A DNA stretch of 64,000 nt, from positions 170,958,319-171,022,318 of the forward strand of contig CM061140.1 in NCBI GenBank assembly GCA_030789695.1, given 5' to 3'. This DNA comes from Scilla litardierei. Lineage: Eukaryota; Streptophyta; Magnoliopsida; Asparagales; Asparagaceae. Of the stretch, positions 36,201-45,843 are shown in pieces. A program made the translations under genes and the position numbers. Positions within the stretch are counted from its first letter, which is position 1. The number at the start of each line of letters is the position of its first letter. Under the pieces are notes generated by a model. The model worked only from the letters and a program-made list of their open reading frames with translations. It did not search any database and was not told the DNA's origin.

Positions 36201-39200
36201 CATGTCCTTGTCCATGCTTAAATGTAGTAGTTAATAGTCCTTTCATTATATATTAAGCTTAAAATCTGTCAGCGTACTATTTTTCATTTTATATTTACAG
36301 GATTGATGTGTTGAACTTTGGTCTGCTACATAATATCGTTGGATTTTTGTAATTCAATTTATTTTTACTGCTGTCACTGTTTTAATTCTTTTTCTCCCTT
36401 TTATATCAACTTCATGTGTTTGAATACTTTAATGCCTCTTACACATTTTCTTTTCCTTTTCCTTTTTGTTCTTTTCAATGTAAAACTGATTGCTACTTCA
36501 ATGCGATTTTCTTATCTTATCCATTAGGATGCAACATGGCTGGATATTAATAAAAAGTTAATGCCTCATGGTCGAATCATGGTGAACTGTGGTGGGTCCC
36601 ATGCTGAAATATCTGGCAGCAGTGATCAAACAAAATTAAATGCATCTTTAAGTGGTGCGTGGATACAGAATGCTACAATTAAGGCTTTATGCCGGGTATT
36701 TCCTGGAAAGGTATACTGCTGCTCATTTCTATCTGTTGGTGCTTCTGCTTAATAATATATCGCTGTACATCTTTTTGTGTGATTGTACACACAAATGCTA
36801 CCCTTTTTGACGACTCGAAAATCCTATATTTTCAGTACAACTTTGGTTAAGAATTAAAATTGCTGCAAGCAAGGATTGTTAAACATCCATTAACTTCGAC
36901 ATTTAGCAGCAAGAAGTCATTCAACATCCATGAACGTCAACAGTAAATTGCATTCAAACCCTTTGTTCTATAAGGGGCAGGTGACTAATAACCCACAATA
37001 TTAGAAACTGGTACTGACCACCTTTGAATTAACTTCCGAAGCGGGAGGGGTCTAAGTTCAATTTATCCTATGATTGGTTATTCGGGAGATCTCAATGCTT
37101 GTTTCATACATTTAGGGTTATTAGTTATATATCCACAGAATAGGGGGGTATACTTGCAATTTACCCTAACTTCCACCTCTAAGAACTGATCTGCTGATTT
37201 GCATGCTATTTCTGAATCTTATACCTGCATCTCAAAGATACACTTTGGCAGAAAACATTTTCATAGCTCATAATTTCACAGAAACATTAAGAACCTACGT
37301 TTTTGGTGGAAAAGCACTATATAATCTATGTTTTATACATACATACATATGGTGGTTTTTGGGTGCGAAAACAATTTTATTTTATTTTTTGAATTTTTTT
37401 AATGGTTAAACCATACAATTATATACCACAGGGAAAATACTGGGTGAACCTTAGGGGGATTTGAGCACCAATCAATCAACCTGTTACAAATTTAACGGTT
37501 TCAGAACAATACAACTTTTTGTAATGCTTGACCGAAGGCCAAATCACATTATTTTTCAACCATTGTTTTTTGAGGGGTGTAGAACAACAATGAAATGAAT
37601 GTGGAAAAAAATTTTGAATTTTTTTTCAAAAAAAGTAAAAAAACATCTCGCACCGTGCGAAATGTTTGTATTTGAAGATTTGCCTACACACACACAACTT
37701 GCTTTCCAACCAATACCAAATTGTAAAATTTATGTAGAAACAACCTCTATTTCTTCCAATTTACAAGTTTGATTCAGATATCATTGAAACATGATCTATA
37801 TAATTTAGTCATGAATTTTATGCCATTAAGTGGTTTTCATTTTGAGCAAGTTGCTCAACCTATATGAAATTTGTGGCATTGCACATGTTCTTTGTGTACT
37901 CTATTTGTTTGTGCTAATTTCCTAATAATCAATGGTGTTCGTGTTCCTTACTTTAAAGTAAACTTTTGCAAAATTGCAAATACAATTTACTAACCCTTAA
38001 GAATATGTTGTTAAAATGATGGTGGCATTTGTCAATTGAAAAGGAGTAATATTATTGGGAAACCCTTCACACAAAGAGAGATCCTCTTTTGAGTATACTT
38101 ATTAGAAAATATTGAAATTACAAATGTATCCTTTAACTCTAACACTCTCCATTTAAGCTGGAGCACATATATCATATGCTCCTAACTTGGTGCAAATATA
38201 CTTTACCTTCAAAAACCATCTAAGTTTTGGTACATAAGTCGTCCAGCTTATACTTTTTATCTTTGCCTTCTCTTTGATCTTCCATGACTTTAATTCTGAT
38301 ACCTTCAATGGCTTCGCTCTCTACTTTCGGTACTTAAAACAGCCCCTGCAGGTTCACCTGACTTTTTTTAACGAATGTCCTTGCTAAGGATCAGATCTCG
38401 AACATCATTTAGTCTAAGCTTGACACTCTTTAACAAAATATTCATTGCAGTCACTGTTGCAGACCAACTCTCCGATAAGGACAATGTAATCAATACCTTA
38501 ACTTCATATTTGAACGTGATATTCACTAAGTTCACATGAGTTATAATCACATTAAACTCGTTGATGTGGTCTGTAACCGATGCAACATCTCCCATCTCCA
38601 GATTAAATAAATGGCGCATCAAATAAATCTTGGTATAAGTTGATATGTTCTATGTTCTAAGTGACAAACAAAGTTTACACAGTTCAATTTTATGACTTTA
38701 ATAGGACTCAACTACCCAAATAAATAAAATAAAAATAAAATAAAGAGTCTTCCTTAGAAAGAAAACTTAAAAAGACTTAAACTTTTTTAGAATATAAAAC
38801 TCTAGAAAGATTCAAATAACCAAATCAAAAAAACTTAAAATCACAAAACTAAATTGATTCAATCATTTAAAAATGAATTTGAATCCAAGGTGGATTCCCA
38901 TCAATTCTTCCTACCCCTAAAGATTCATCACTTGATGAATGATGAGAAGAATGTACAATCCCGCAAAAATGAACAATATCTTACAGTTGAAGAATATTCT
39001 TCCATGAATTTAGAGATGGAACATAATGTAAACATGGTCACAAAAGTATGATAGGCATGCAAAACTTGTTGGTTGATATGCTGTGGAGTATAATTTATGA
39101 TAAACTCGATATGCTCAGCTAGTTCAACCTCAACAATTTGGCTCAAGTGGTAGCTTTAACGTGGACTATAATTGAGGCATTAATTTATACATTGTTCGAA

Positions 39201-42200
39201 CTTTACGTCTGACTGTAGCTTCATCTTAAGCTCAAAATCTGACTTAAGATATATCTCTGATCCTATGTCTAACTCGGGTTCAATGTCAATCTTAGTTTCT
39301 GACACGGGCTATGTTGCTTGTCCTAAGTTAGGCTCGACTCATGCTCGATCACATGTCCTGGTAATGCTTCGACATGTATCTGTGATTTCACGTTAGGAAC
39401 ATGATCTGTAGTTGCTCTGCATGTCTTATAGATAACACAATTGCAGCCTGGATATCTTTTTTATCGTTGGTGCAAAACTATTTGATTGTTGCCTTAATGG
39501 AGGCCCAGGAAGGTACCGATACCACTTATTGATCTTCATCTTTGATCTCTAGTAACCCTGGTAATTTTCAAGCTGCCACCTTCAAGCTTTCTACATGACA
39601 TGTGCTTAGCATACAAATATTGATACTCATCTGTCAAGTTGTAACAAAAAATAGATGCTCTAGATGATCTTTTCAATCTTCATAGTCATATATGAAAAAT
39701 GGGATTCGTTTCAATGCATCACTTTCAAATATATCTTTTTGATGATAATTATGGCATCTGTATGAACAATCAACATAATATGTCATAAAATACAACCAAA
39801 ATAGCTCACAATAACGCAAGAGAAGTAGGTGATCGATTTGTCTAGTAACTAAATCAATTGGCTTAAAATTTGGGCAAAACAGCTCCAAAATCTTCAAAAT
39901 ACACTCGTGGGTACTGATTTGGTTCAAATTTGGTCCGGCTCACACCAGGTCTAATTCAGGATGAGTCCGGTTCAGATCTGGGAAGCATCGAACTAGTTAA
40001 GCTACTGTTGGACTTTAACTTTGACTTGGGCTGATCCAAGTAAAAAATTCGATACTTCAAAATCCAACCACGATCCCAAACTTAGAGCGTTGCGATTGAA
40101 ATTTTGAATCGGATGCTGTTGCAATTTGAAGCTTAAATTTGATCGAGATGCAAGATTCGAGGATGAAATTTAAGATGACAAAATGTAGGTAGCCCTGATG
40201 TAGCATGAGAATGACAATAATTTTATGGAGCTTTGATGAGCATATACAATGTTGTTGATTGTTGTATTGTTTTTGTTCTTCAAATTGGCGTTTTGGGCTT
40301 GACACAACCGTGCTATGGTCAGCACGGCCGTGCTTTGTTTTACAGAGATTGCGACTGCAACACAGGCATCAACACGACCGTGTCACCAGAAATAGAGAGT
40401 CAGCAGCCAACACGGGCAGCAACACGACTATGTCAGCAGTTTTTCCTGCAGGTCCAACACGGCCGTGTCGCTTGTAGTCGGCCCAAATACGTGAGTTAGG
40501 TTAGGGTTTATGTTAGGGTTTTGATCTAAAACTTAATTTAATCGGACGGATGAGATTTCACACGACCGATGGAGCTATTTAAACCTCTCCTAGAGTTTAT
40601 TTTGGGGAGAGTGCATGCCATCATCAAGTTTCTTCTTCCTCGTACGTCTCGGAGCTTTGGAGCATGAATTGGTGAGTGAACTTCTTGAGAATTCTTTATG
40701 AAATTCATTGTAATCTTCTTCTTGTTATCTCTCTTTTCGGGTTGAGGGATTTTGGTGAGAGTTTTTGTTTTCTTCTCTTTTGGTGAGATTTGAGATCTCC
40801 ATTGGATTTGTGAGAAGAGTTTGAACTCCACGTTTGGAGTTATTTGTGCTCTCTTTTGTTGAAGAAGATTGAAGGAGTCAGTATAATTCTCTCTGATCAT
40901 ATTAGTGGAAACCGTCATCGGGAAGCTGGACGTAGGCGTCGTTATTGGGATGAACCGGGGTAAACTCTGTGTCGCTTGATTTGTTACTTTCCTGCTTTCG
41001 TTACTATTTGTATTACTTGTTTTTTGGTTGGATATTGTGCTATTGTGGTGTTCCGTTGAAAGATCGCGGCGTAGCGATTGTTGGGTAGCTATCCGTCTTT
41101 GTGGCGGCTTGCTTCCGCTGTTCGTCAGTCCACTATTATTTTCCAATAAGTGGTATCAGAGCATCAGGTTGTCGGAGGTTACAGAATGGCAGAGATATAT
41201 TCAACATCTGGGTATAAGATTGAGAAGTTTACAGGAAAGAATAGCTTCACTCTATAGTGTATGAGGGTGAAGGCTATGCTCAAGCATGACGGGCTTTACA
41301 GGATAGTCTTTGACAAGAAATTTATTTCAGAATGTCACAGACTATATGATATCAGAGTTAGAGATGAAAACACACAGCGCTATTCATATGGCCATATCAG
41401 ACAAGATCTTTTGTAAGGTTGCGAAAGAGGAGACTACAGAGACGATATGAAAAAGGCTTGAAACTTTGTACCTGACTAAGTCACTTACGAGGAGACCATC
41501 TATTACAGAAGTTATTCATGCTCAAGATGAAAGAGTGGATATCGTTACATGATCATCTTGATCAACTGAATCAGTTGGTGTTGGATTTGCAAGCGGTGGA
41601 AGAAAATGTAAGTGATGAGTACCAAGCAATTGCACTGCTTTGTTCTCTACCTGAGGAGTACTCACACTTCGTCGAGACCATGACACAATGGAAGGACAAA
41701 ATTTCTTTGGATGAGGTCGAGGCAGCTCTACGCTTGCATGAGCTCAGAAAGAAGGTGTCGAGGGGCGACACAAGCACTGATGATCAAGATGTGGCTCTCT
41801 TTGGGAGTCGTCAAGGTGGACGATCCAAATCTAACTCCAAGTTTAGGAGACCCAAGTCTAAGTGTCAAGTTAGTAAGGACCAGACATACCATTATTATAA
41901 GAGGGCATGATATTGGAAGAACAAGTGCCTACTGTTGAAGGTCAAGGGTAAAGAGTCTGCTTAGCCAGTAGCAACTTTTGGAGGTGCATACATTGATACT
42001 GATAATGGAGAAATATTGGTTGTCTTCTTTGGAAGACAATCAGGCTTCATGGATTCTTGATTCAGGCTGTGACTCCCACATGACTTCACTACGGAGTCAT
42101 TTTGTGACATATACTCTTAGAGATGGACCAGACGTATACATGGAGAATGTAGCTATGTTAAGAGTGGTTGGGGTCGGCACAGTTTGGTTCAAGATGCAGG

Positions 42201-45200
42201 ATGGAGTCATTCGAACACTTACGGATGTTAGGCATGTAACAGATTTGCAGCGAAATTTGATTTCACTTGGAGCCTTAACAGGTGTAGGGTGTTGCTTGGT
42301 GCTCAAGGGAGAGCGACTACGGGTGTCCAGTGGAGGTCGTTTTGTGATGACAGCGAGAAAGATTGGCAACTTTTATAGGCTTCAGTGTCAAACAATGTTG
42401 AGTAAGAAGTCTGGTGCACCAGAGAGCTCCAGTGGAGGAGCGTTTGGGACTCATATGGACATCGTGACAGAGAAGCGAGATCGGTTACATGATGGGATAG
42501 CTGCGGTGTGCAACGAGGGATCGTCAGGGGACATGGTCCAAAGTACAACCCATCGTGGTTCTGCTCCACATGCGGCTCAGATTGTCTACATGGAAGCATG
42601 TGGCTTCAGGGTAGAGTTGCAGTTCTCTGGAGGATGCGTTGCTGAGCACAAGGAGGAGCTGGGTATTCGGGTGGAGTAGTTACAGCACACTGCTGCGCAC
42701 TCATGCAGGAGGCGTGGGTGGCATGGCTCAAGGTGGACGAGACGTGGTTCGTCCAAGTGATCATCTGCAGTGCACAGACCCAGCGGCTCAAAGACGATCA
42801 GGAGCAGAGGATCTCACAGAGATCGTGGTGGTGTTGAGGTGAAGTCCTATTGGAAAGTTAAATCCAAAGGCGACGAGTTAAGGTCGTCGAAACCGGATGA
42901 AGATGTTGCTCTCACTTCATGTTTGGAGAAGGCGGTGCCGGTGTTTCCTCAGAGGGTACAGATGAATCAACTCAGGTGACTACTATGGTGTGTGTGGCCA
43001 TGGATCGACTTCGGGTACTTTGGGAGACACATGCTTGGTGTCAGTTCAGTCGATGATGGAGCATGAGGTCACAGAGAGAGATTGCCACAAGTAAGGTGAC
43101 GAGCATGGTTCAGTTCTTCGAGCTCATAAGGAGTTTGGGCTCGAAAAGTCTCTTGGAGCGTTGATGCGCCGAAGGGCACGATTCCCGATGACAGGTTGGT
43201 GTTTCCTTGATCAGATGAAGAGGTCTGGAATCTAGGTAGAGCCGTGAAGAGCCTTTGATGACAAGGTTCGTTGGAGAAAATTTGAAGCTGGGTAGAGTTG
43301 TTTTTTGTGCTTCAAATTGGCGTTTTGGGCTTAACACGGCTGTTCTATGGTCAGCACGGTCGTACTTTGTTTTACAGAGACTGCGGCAGCAACACGGTCG
43401 TGTCACAGAAACAGAGAGTCAACAGCCAACACGGGCATCAACACGACCGTGTCACCAGAAACAGAAAGTCAGCAGTTTTTCCTGCAGGTCCAACACGACC
43501 ATGCCGCTTTCTAGCACCACAGTGTCGCATGTAGTCGGCCCAAATACGTGAGTTAGGTTAGGGTTTTGATCTAAAACCTAATCTAATCAGACGGCTGAGA
43601 TTGCACACGACCGATGGAGCTATTTAAACCCATCCTATGGTTTATTTTGGAGAGAGCGGGTGACGTCATCAAGTTTCTCCTCCTCGCGCGTCTCAGAGCT
43701 TTGGGGCATGAATTGGTGAGTGAACTTGAGAATTCTTTATGAAATTCATTGTAATCTTCTTCTTGTTATCTCTCTGTTCGGGTTGAGGGATTTTGGTAAG
43801 AGCTTTTGTTTTCTTCTCTTTTGGTGAGATTTGAGATCTCCATTTGGTTTGTGAGAAGAGTTTCAACTCCACGTTTGGAGTTATTGGTGCTCTTTTTTGT
43901 TGAAAAAGATTGAAGGAGTCAGTGTAATTCTCTCTGAGCATATTAGTGGAAACCGTCATCGGAAAGCTAGACGTAGGCGCCGTTAGTGGGCCGAACCAGG
44001 GTAAACTCTATGTCGCTTGATTTATTGCTTTCATGCTTTCGTTACTTTTCGTATTACTTATTTTTTGGTTGGATATTGTGCTATCGTGGTGTATCTCTGA
44101 AAGATCATGGCGTAACGATTATTGGGTAGCTATCTGCCTTTGTAGGGGCTTTCTTCCGCTGTTCGTCAGTCCCCTATTATTTTCAAACATGTTGATGGTG
44201 ATGGTGTTGCTGGTTAATTTGGGATGTGAGATCGTGAGACGGTAGTGGTTGCTAGAGACACTGATGTCAAATAGTTATTGGTTTGATTTAGGTTCTTTTG
44301 CTGCTGCTGTAGAAGATGTTGATAAAGGTTGACGGGTTGGTTATTTCTTGTTTTTTGGTTTGGGAAGATATTTTGTTGTGTTTTTACGGAGAGGAAGATG
44401 ATGGAAGAGATATAGAGGAAGATTACAAGTGGGTTAGAGTTTCAATTAGGCAAAGGGGAGTTTTGGAAAGAATATTTGATGGGTTCAGGTGTCAATGGGA
44501 ATGGGATGAGTAATACCCGATGAACAGTAAATTTGATAGAGAAGATGTCGAACTAAAGAAAAGATGAAGATAAGGAAATGATGGTGAAAGATCTATAGAA
44601 AAATCAAGAGTTCTGCTACCAAATTTGATGCTGAACGGAAAGAGAAAGATGTGATGGGAAAATAAAGAACTAAAAAGGAATTTGAAAATAAAAAAGGTAA
44701 ATATTTTAGGCTTCTTATCGCAAAAATTTGACTATCACCGATTTTAATGCCTTGTACCGGAAGATTTCTTTGGACTTCACACCTAGACGATTAAAGCACG
44801 CTCTCGCACCTCTTATGCAAAAGATTTTAAGTGATAAACAAAATTTACCCAACTCAATATTTATTCAATCACTCACTCAATACTAAAAAAATGAAATACA
44901 TACCCAATTTATAGGAGAAGCATCATCCCATTTAAACTCTTACCCAGACTTTTAATAGGACTCAATCCTAAATAAATAAAATAAAAATAAAATAAAGAGT
45001 TTTTCTTAGAAAGGAAACTCAAAAAGACTTAAACTCCTGTAGAATTGGAAACTCTGAAAGGACCAAATCTAAAAAGACTCATGATCAAATAACTAAATTG
45101 ACTTAAACACTAGAAGATAAATTTGACTCCCAAGTAGAATTCCCATCACTAACTGTGCCATTGTTGTGCTTACTGTTTTATTATATTGCCTTGCTAAGCC

Positions 45201-45843
45201 CAAATATAGGAGGTTTGCATTAGAGATTGGCACCAGCAGTAAACTTTGTTTTTCTTTCTTATTTAGCATAAAACTTTGGTTGATATCTGTAAAATGAATA
45301 CATAAAGAATGCATGTTGGGGCTGTGGAATTGGTGAAGCATCAATGCACCTTTTGCCATTTAATGAAAGAGATGAATCTCAAATGAACTGAAGGCAGAAA
45401 TATTATGCAACCCCCAGAGGTTTGGGGTTAAGATTTTGATGATGTAATACCTAAGGGTGCATAGCCTAGCAATTTTCTTTAAAACAGGTCTTTTGTTCCA
45501 AACAAATTCCTGCAAAGTTGTAACTGAGAACAATTTGGGTGCCATGAATACTGTGTGCTTTTTTATTATTGTGCATCCAGCCATTGATCTATATCAATTA
45601 TCCATGCAAGTAATATCTGGAAAATTACACTTCTATCATGAGCGCAAGATGCTGCCAGCCAAACTCATTCTTTGATTGATTTACTAATTGCAGCTAAATT
45701 GGAAGAGAATGGATGAAAAGGACAGCGATAACTATCTCGCGCTCACAGGACCGCTACCAGACTTGGATGCGTGGTCGGCTGCGTTGCCTACTCCATTGAA
45801 CTTGAAAGTGAAACACTGGAGACCTTGTGATCTTGCTGCATGA
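13068..45843 (+). CDS. Plastid spermidine-synthase-like (SAM-dependent methyltransferase fold) protein, 8 exons
   Basis: Exons (all GT-AG, phases consistent): 13068-13386, 17181-17233, 27384-27443, 27561-27638, 30921-31050, 31351-31403, 36528-36710, 45694-45843 with TGA at 45841. Joined CDS 1026 nt, 341 residues. The N-terminus (about 1-65) is rich in Ser, Arg and Ala with few acidic residues, like a plastid transit peptide. The core then has SLHNEIVVVDT (about 90), a nucleoside-binding loop ILGLGAGTAA (141-150), EGWEIDEI (163-170), HIGDALSP (197-204), a VDLFSDGKVLPQ segment (217-228) and a C-terminal LALTGPLPDL. This is the conserved plant family annotated as spermidine synthase-like or SAM-dependent methyltransferase superfamily. 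The canonical aminopropyltransferase SSDP motif is replaced by LFSDGK, so polyamine synthesis should not be assumed. The ATG at 13068 was preferred because the in-frame extension upstream starts only with TTG. The CDS shows no break. Confidence 0.9.
14278..14341. repeat. Homopolymer block C29-G19-(TG)n
   Basis: 29 consecutive C (14278-14306) directly followed by 19 consecutive G (14307-14325) and a (TG)8 run. The C and G runs are self-complementary, could fold into a hairpin or G-quadruplex, and are a likely place for assembly error. Confidence 0.85.
14588..14702. repeat. Compound microsatellite (CA)n(CT)n(CCCT)n ... (CG)n(CA)n
   Basis: (CA)n followed by (CT)n, CCCT-type repeats, then GCGCGC and ACACAC. 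ORFs overlapping it are simple-repeat translations and not genes. Confidence 0.9.
18214..18260. repeat. C12-A35 homopolymer tract
   Basis: Twelve C followed by 35 A inside intron 2. No TE tail could be tied to it. Confidence 0.8.
18639..18883. mobile_element. Fold-back MITE with 44-bp perfect terminal inverted repeats
   Basis: The outer 44 bases (18639-18682 and 18840-18883, starting GAGAATAATGGG) are perfect reverse complements. The flanks AAAGTATAA (18630-18638) and AAAGTATGA (18884-18892) are a 9-bp target duplication with one mismatch, which suggests a Mutator-like (MULE) origin. The interior carries two tandem copies of a second hairpin whose arms are ACACAAAAAGGTGGCAAGTA and its complement, so the whole 245 bp is nested palindrome with no coding capacity. 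Confidence 0.85.
18995..19235 (+). repeat. Dispersed repeat family, copy 2
   Basis: Clearly related to 19965-20190 in the same orientation: conserved blocks include the T(C)AAATATG start, CATT(TGA/CGA)CC..CCGCC-like, GTTGGATTTGCAAC-like, ATTGGATTTACTTGAT and ATCTATGA(G)GTGTAGAAC. Class not determined. Confidence 0.6.
19351..19933. mobile_element. Tourist/Harbinger-like MITE
   Basis: Terminal inverted repeats GGGCCTGTTTCTTT and AAAGAAACAGGCCC are flanked on both sides by TTG (19348-19350, 19934-19936), consistent with a 3-bp target duplication, although plant Harbinger elements usually show TWA. The right subterminal region repeats AAGAAACACAAAACT words. The ends resemble those of the 3.8-kb element at 46958-50789. 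No transposase. Confidence 0.7.
19965..20190 (+). repeat. Dispersed repeat family, copy 3
   Basis: Same family and orientation as 18995-19235; the two flank the MITE at 19351-19933. A further partial relative is at about 20385-20500 (GGTGAACCATAGGGGGTTTGA start, also seen near 37440). Confidence 0.6.
20921..20980. repeat. Perfect 30-bp tandem duplication
   Basis: Unit starting TATGAAGACCTTTCTAG occurs twice back to back with no difference. Confidence 0.9.
21109..21283. repeat. TG microsatellite with a 75-bp tandem duplication
   Basis: A (TG)n tract is followed by a unit (GATGTTCCTTTGTTGCCC to ACATCTAAAAC) that recurs 75 bp downstream, again preceded by (TG)n. Replication slippage at the microsatellite is the simplest cause. 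Confidence 0.85.
21970..23830 (+). pseudogene. Gypsy gag of element B, decayed, with GC-rich insertion
   Basis: The start ATG at 21970 opens a charged coiled-coil N-terminus. Later frames give a Retrotrans_gag domain (22991-23476: KMPVFEGEDPDLWIYRVERYF, EGELLSWYRWAQQD, then FIKKFDML and LRECINLAMIVEDKLDQE). A degraded zinc knuckle (GLCFKCNEKFSPGHQFGD, 23620-23675) lacks its last Cys. This order is standard for Gypsy gag. Stops and frame changes break it at several places (for example after WAQQD and before DETVRDF). Between the coiled coil and the capsid lies a GC-rich repeat block of about 350 bp. Confidence 0.8.
22330..22680. repeat. GC-rich degenerate minisatellite inserted in gag of element B
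   Basis: Imperfect short units around GGCCCGCCAGGGCC and CCTGGCGACC. In some frames it translates to Gly-Pro rich, collagen-like peptides on either strand. That is an effect of composition, not evidence of collagen. It interrupts the hydrophilic linker of gag and differs sharply in base composition from the flanking AT-rich intron. Confidence 0.75.
24345..27103 (-). mobile_element. Element C: gag-only Gypsy-type LTR retrotransposon
   Basis: LTRs at about 24345-24730 and 26721-27103 are flanked by a perfect 5-bp target duplication CCACA (24340-24344, 27104-27108). On the - strand the element starts with TGATG; the right LTR is followed by the primer site TTGATATCAGAGCC, and the left LTR is preceded by a polypurine stretch TTTGGGGCAGAGTAA. 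LTR organisation and PPT resemble element B, 160 bp away in opposite orientation, so both belong to related lineages. Only gag can be recognised. Confidence 0.87.
24760..26700 (-). pseudogene. Gypsy gag of element C, decayed
   Basis: On the - strand the N-terminus is a charged helix (KVKALEKKLDSEMTELKKSM, 26695-26620). It is followed by a Gly-rich segment (25842-26060), capsid remnants (about 25640-25250) and FMNGLKASIRAELRILRP (25225 onward), the usual C-terminal part of a Gypsy capsid. Near 24990-24770 a degraded nucleocapsid/protease-linker region follows. Frame changes and stops are frequent. Confidence 0.7.
28610..29150. repeat. Pyrimidine-rich then purine-rich asymmetric tract in element D
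   Basis: About 300 bp dominated by TTTTTCTTTT words (to about 28905) switches abruptly to about 240 bp of AAAAAGAGA words. The halves are roughly complementary and could form an imperfect hairpin. Confidence 0.7.
29275..30137 (+). pseudogene. Gypsy polyprotein fragment (protease region) in element D
   Basis: The frame 29275-29850 contains INVIAKSVLERMGL, TQLVSQRCLMPIQLASYHD and DVIPMDATHIFLERPWLYD. These correspond in order to the retropepsin-like region of Gypsy polyproteins (usually NVAS..LV.KL.L, then DVVPM.A.HILLGRPW). The catalytic DGG segment lies upstream and is not preserved here. An acidic Glu/Pro stretch follows, and in the next frame (29847-30137) a linker-like segment. The first Met is a TTG artefact, so no true start is claimed. 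Confidence 0.65.
31404..36527 (+). other. Intron 6 of the large gene (intron 5 is 31051-31350)
   Basis: 5124 bp between GTATAA and CATTAG. It contains the hAT-type MITE at 35100-35639. 35670-36225 has GTGTCC/ACACGAC-rich ends reminiscent of a common plant repeat, possibly a degenerate terminal-repeat element. The rest is AT-rich with no recognised gene. Confidence 0.7.
35100..35639. mobile_element. hAT-type MITE
   Basis: The ends TAGGTGTGGCAAT and, from the other side, TAGTGGTGGCAAT form a short terminal inverted repeat. Perfect 8-bp target duplications CCCAAAAG lie at 35092-35099 and 35640-35647. The subterminal GGGTCGGGTC-like words are typical of plant hAT MITEs. 540 bp, no coding capacity. 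It is not a simple deletion of the hAT element at 8994, whose tips are TCAWGGTGTCC. Confidence 0.85.
38030..38640 (-). mobile_element. Copia retrotransposon remnant (gag fragment plus LTR start)
   Basis: On the - strand, 38622-38368 encodes a piece of Copia gag of the UBN2 type (LFNLEMGDVASVTDHINEFN, then LSESWSATVTAMN and RLNDVRDLILS). A short stretch further on, a purine-rich GGAGAG precedes TGTTAGAGTTAAAGG (from 38144), which looks like the start of its 3' LTR. Everything between has been deleted. Confidence 0.6.
40300..40475. promoter_or_regulatory. Palindrome cluster in the LTR of element F
   Basis: Several spaced copies of CACGGCCGTG and its variants (CACGACCGTG, CACGACTATG, CACAACCGTG) lie upstream of the TATTTAAACC block. 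The equivalent cluster in the other LTR is at about 43335-43525. Spaced palindromes upstream of the TATA box suggest transcription-factor sites, which is inference. Confidence 0.5.
41186..42679 (+). pseudogene. Copia gag-protease of element F, decayed and truncated
   Basis: ATG at 41186 begins an EKFTGKNSFTL segment with an early stop. 41518-41910 is the UBN2 capsid core (DHLDQLNQLVLDLQAVEENV, IALLCSLPEEYSHFVETM). Then a Lys-rich stretch and a damaged zinc knuckle (YHYYKRA, then a stop). 41978-42679 contains a Copia protease with the active site WILDSGCDSHMT and the conserved DVRHVTDLQRNLISLGAL. It ends within a GAG-pre-integrase-like segment (KIGNFYRLQ). Nothing after about 42680 resembles integrase or RT. 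Confidence 0.75.

Larger units (their letters stand above)
40265..44189 (+). mobile_element. Element F: non-autonomous Copia LTR retrotransposon with gag and protease only
   Basis: LTRs at about 40265-41148 and 43299-44189 are nearly collinear over 880-890 bp. The second ends CAAACA and is followed by TGTTG (44190-44194), which also precedes the first LTR (40260-40264): a 5-bp target duplication. Primer site TGGTATCAGAGC at 41151. Both LTRs have a TATTTAAACC promoter block (near 40573 and 43620) and a cluster of CACGGCCGTG-like palindromes. The interior holds gag and protease remnants only. It is inserted into element E. Confidence 0.82.
38641..45148 (-). mobile_element. Element E: older Gypsy-type LTR element, split by element F
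   Basis: 38690-38903 and 44940-45148 are direct repeats (shared TTTTAATAGGACTCAA, AAATAAAATAAAAATAAAATAAAGAGT and ending CCCATCA). A polypurine GGGGTAGGAAGAAT lies on the - strand inside the left copy. The interior 38904-40259 in - orientation carries segments similar to element D, such as AEHIEFIIN near 39110 and an acidic PELDIGSE-like stretch near 39250. Element F interrupts it at 40260. The left LTR may be truncated, and no matching target duplication was found (CTAAC follows the right LTR), so boundaries are approximate. Confidence 0.6.
36711..45693 (+). other. Intron 7 of the large gene (8.98 kb, nested LTR elements)
   Basis: GTATAC donor, TTGCAG acceptor. 36711-37430 shows nothing recognisable. 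37430-37640 is a copy of the dispersed repeat family. 38030-38640 is a Copia remnant, then a nested pair E/F, then 45149-45693 with nothing recognised. Confidence 0.75.

Noticed and set aside
35670..36225. Possible terminal-repeat element with GTGTCC-rich ends
   Set aside because: The two ends match only loosely and no target duplication was found, so it is mentioned under intron 6 but not called.
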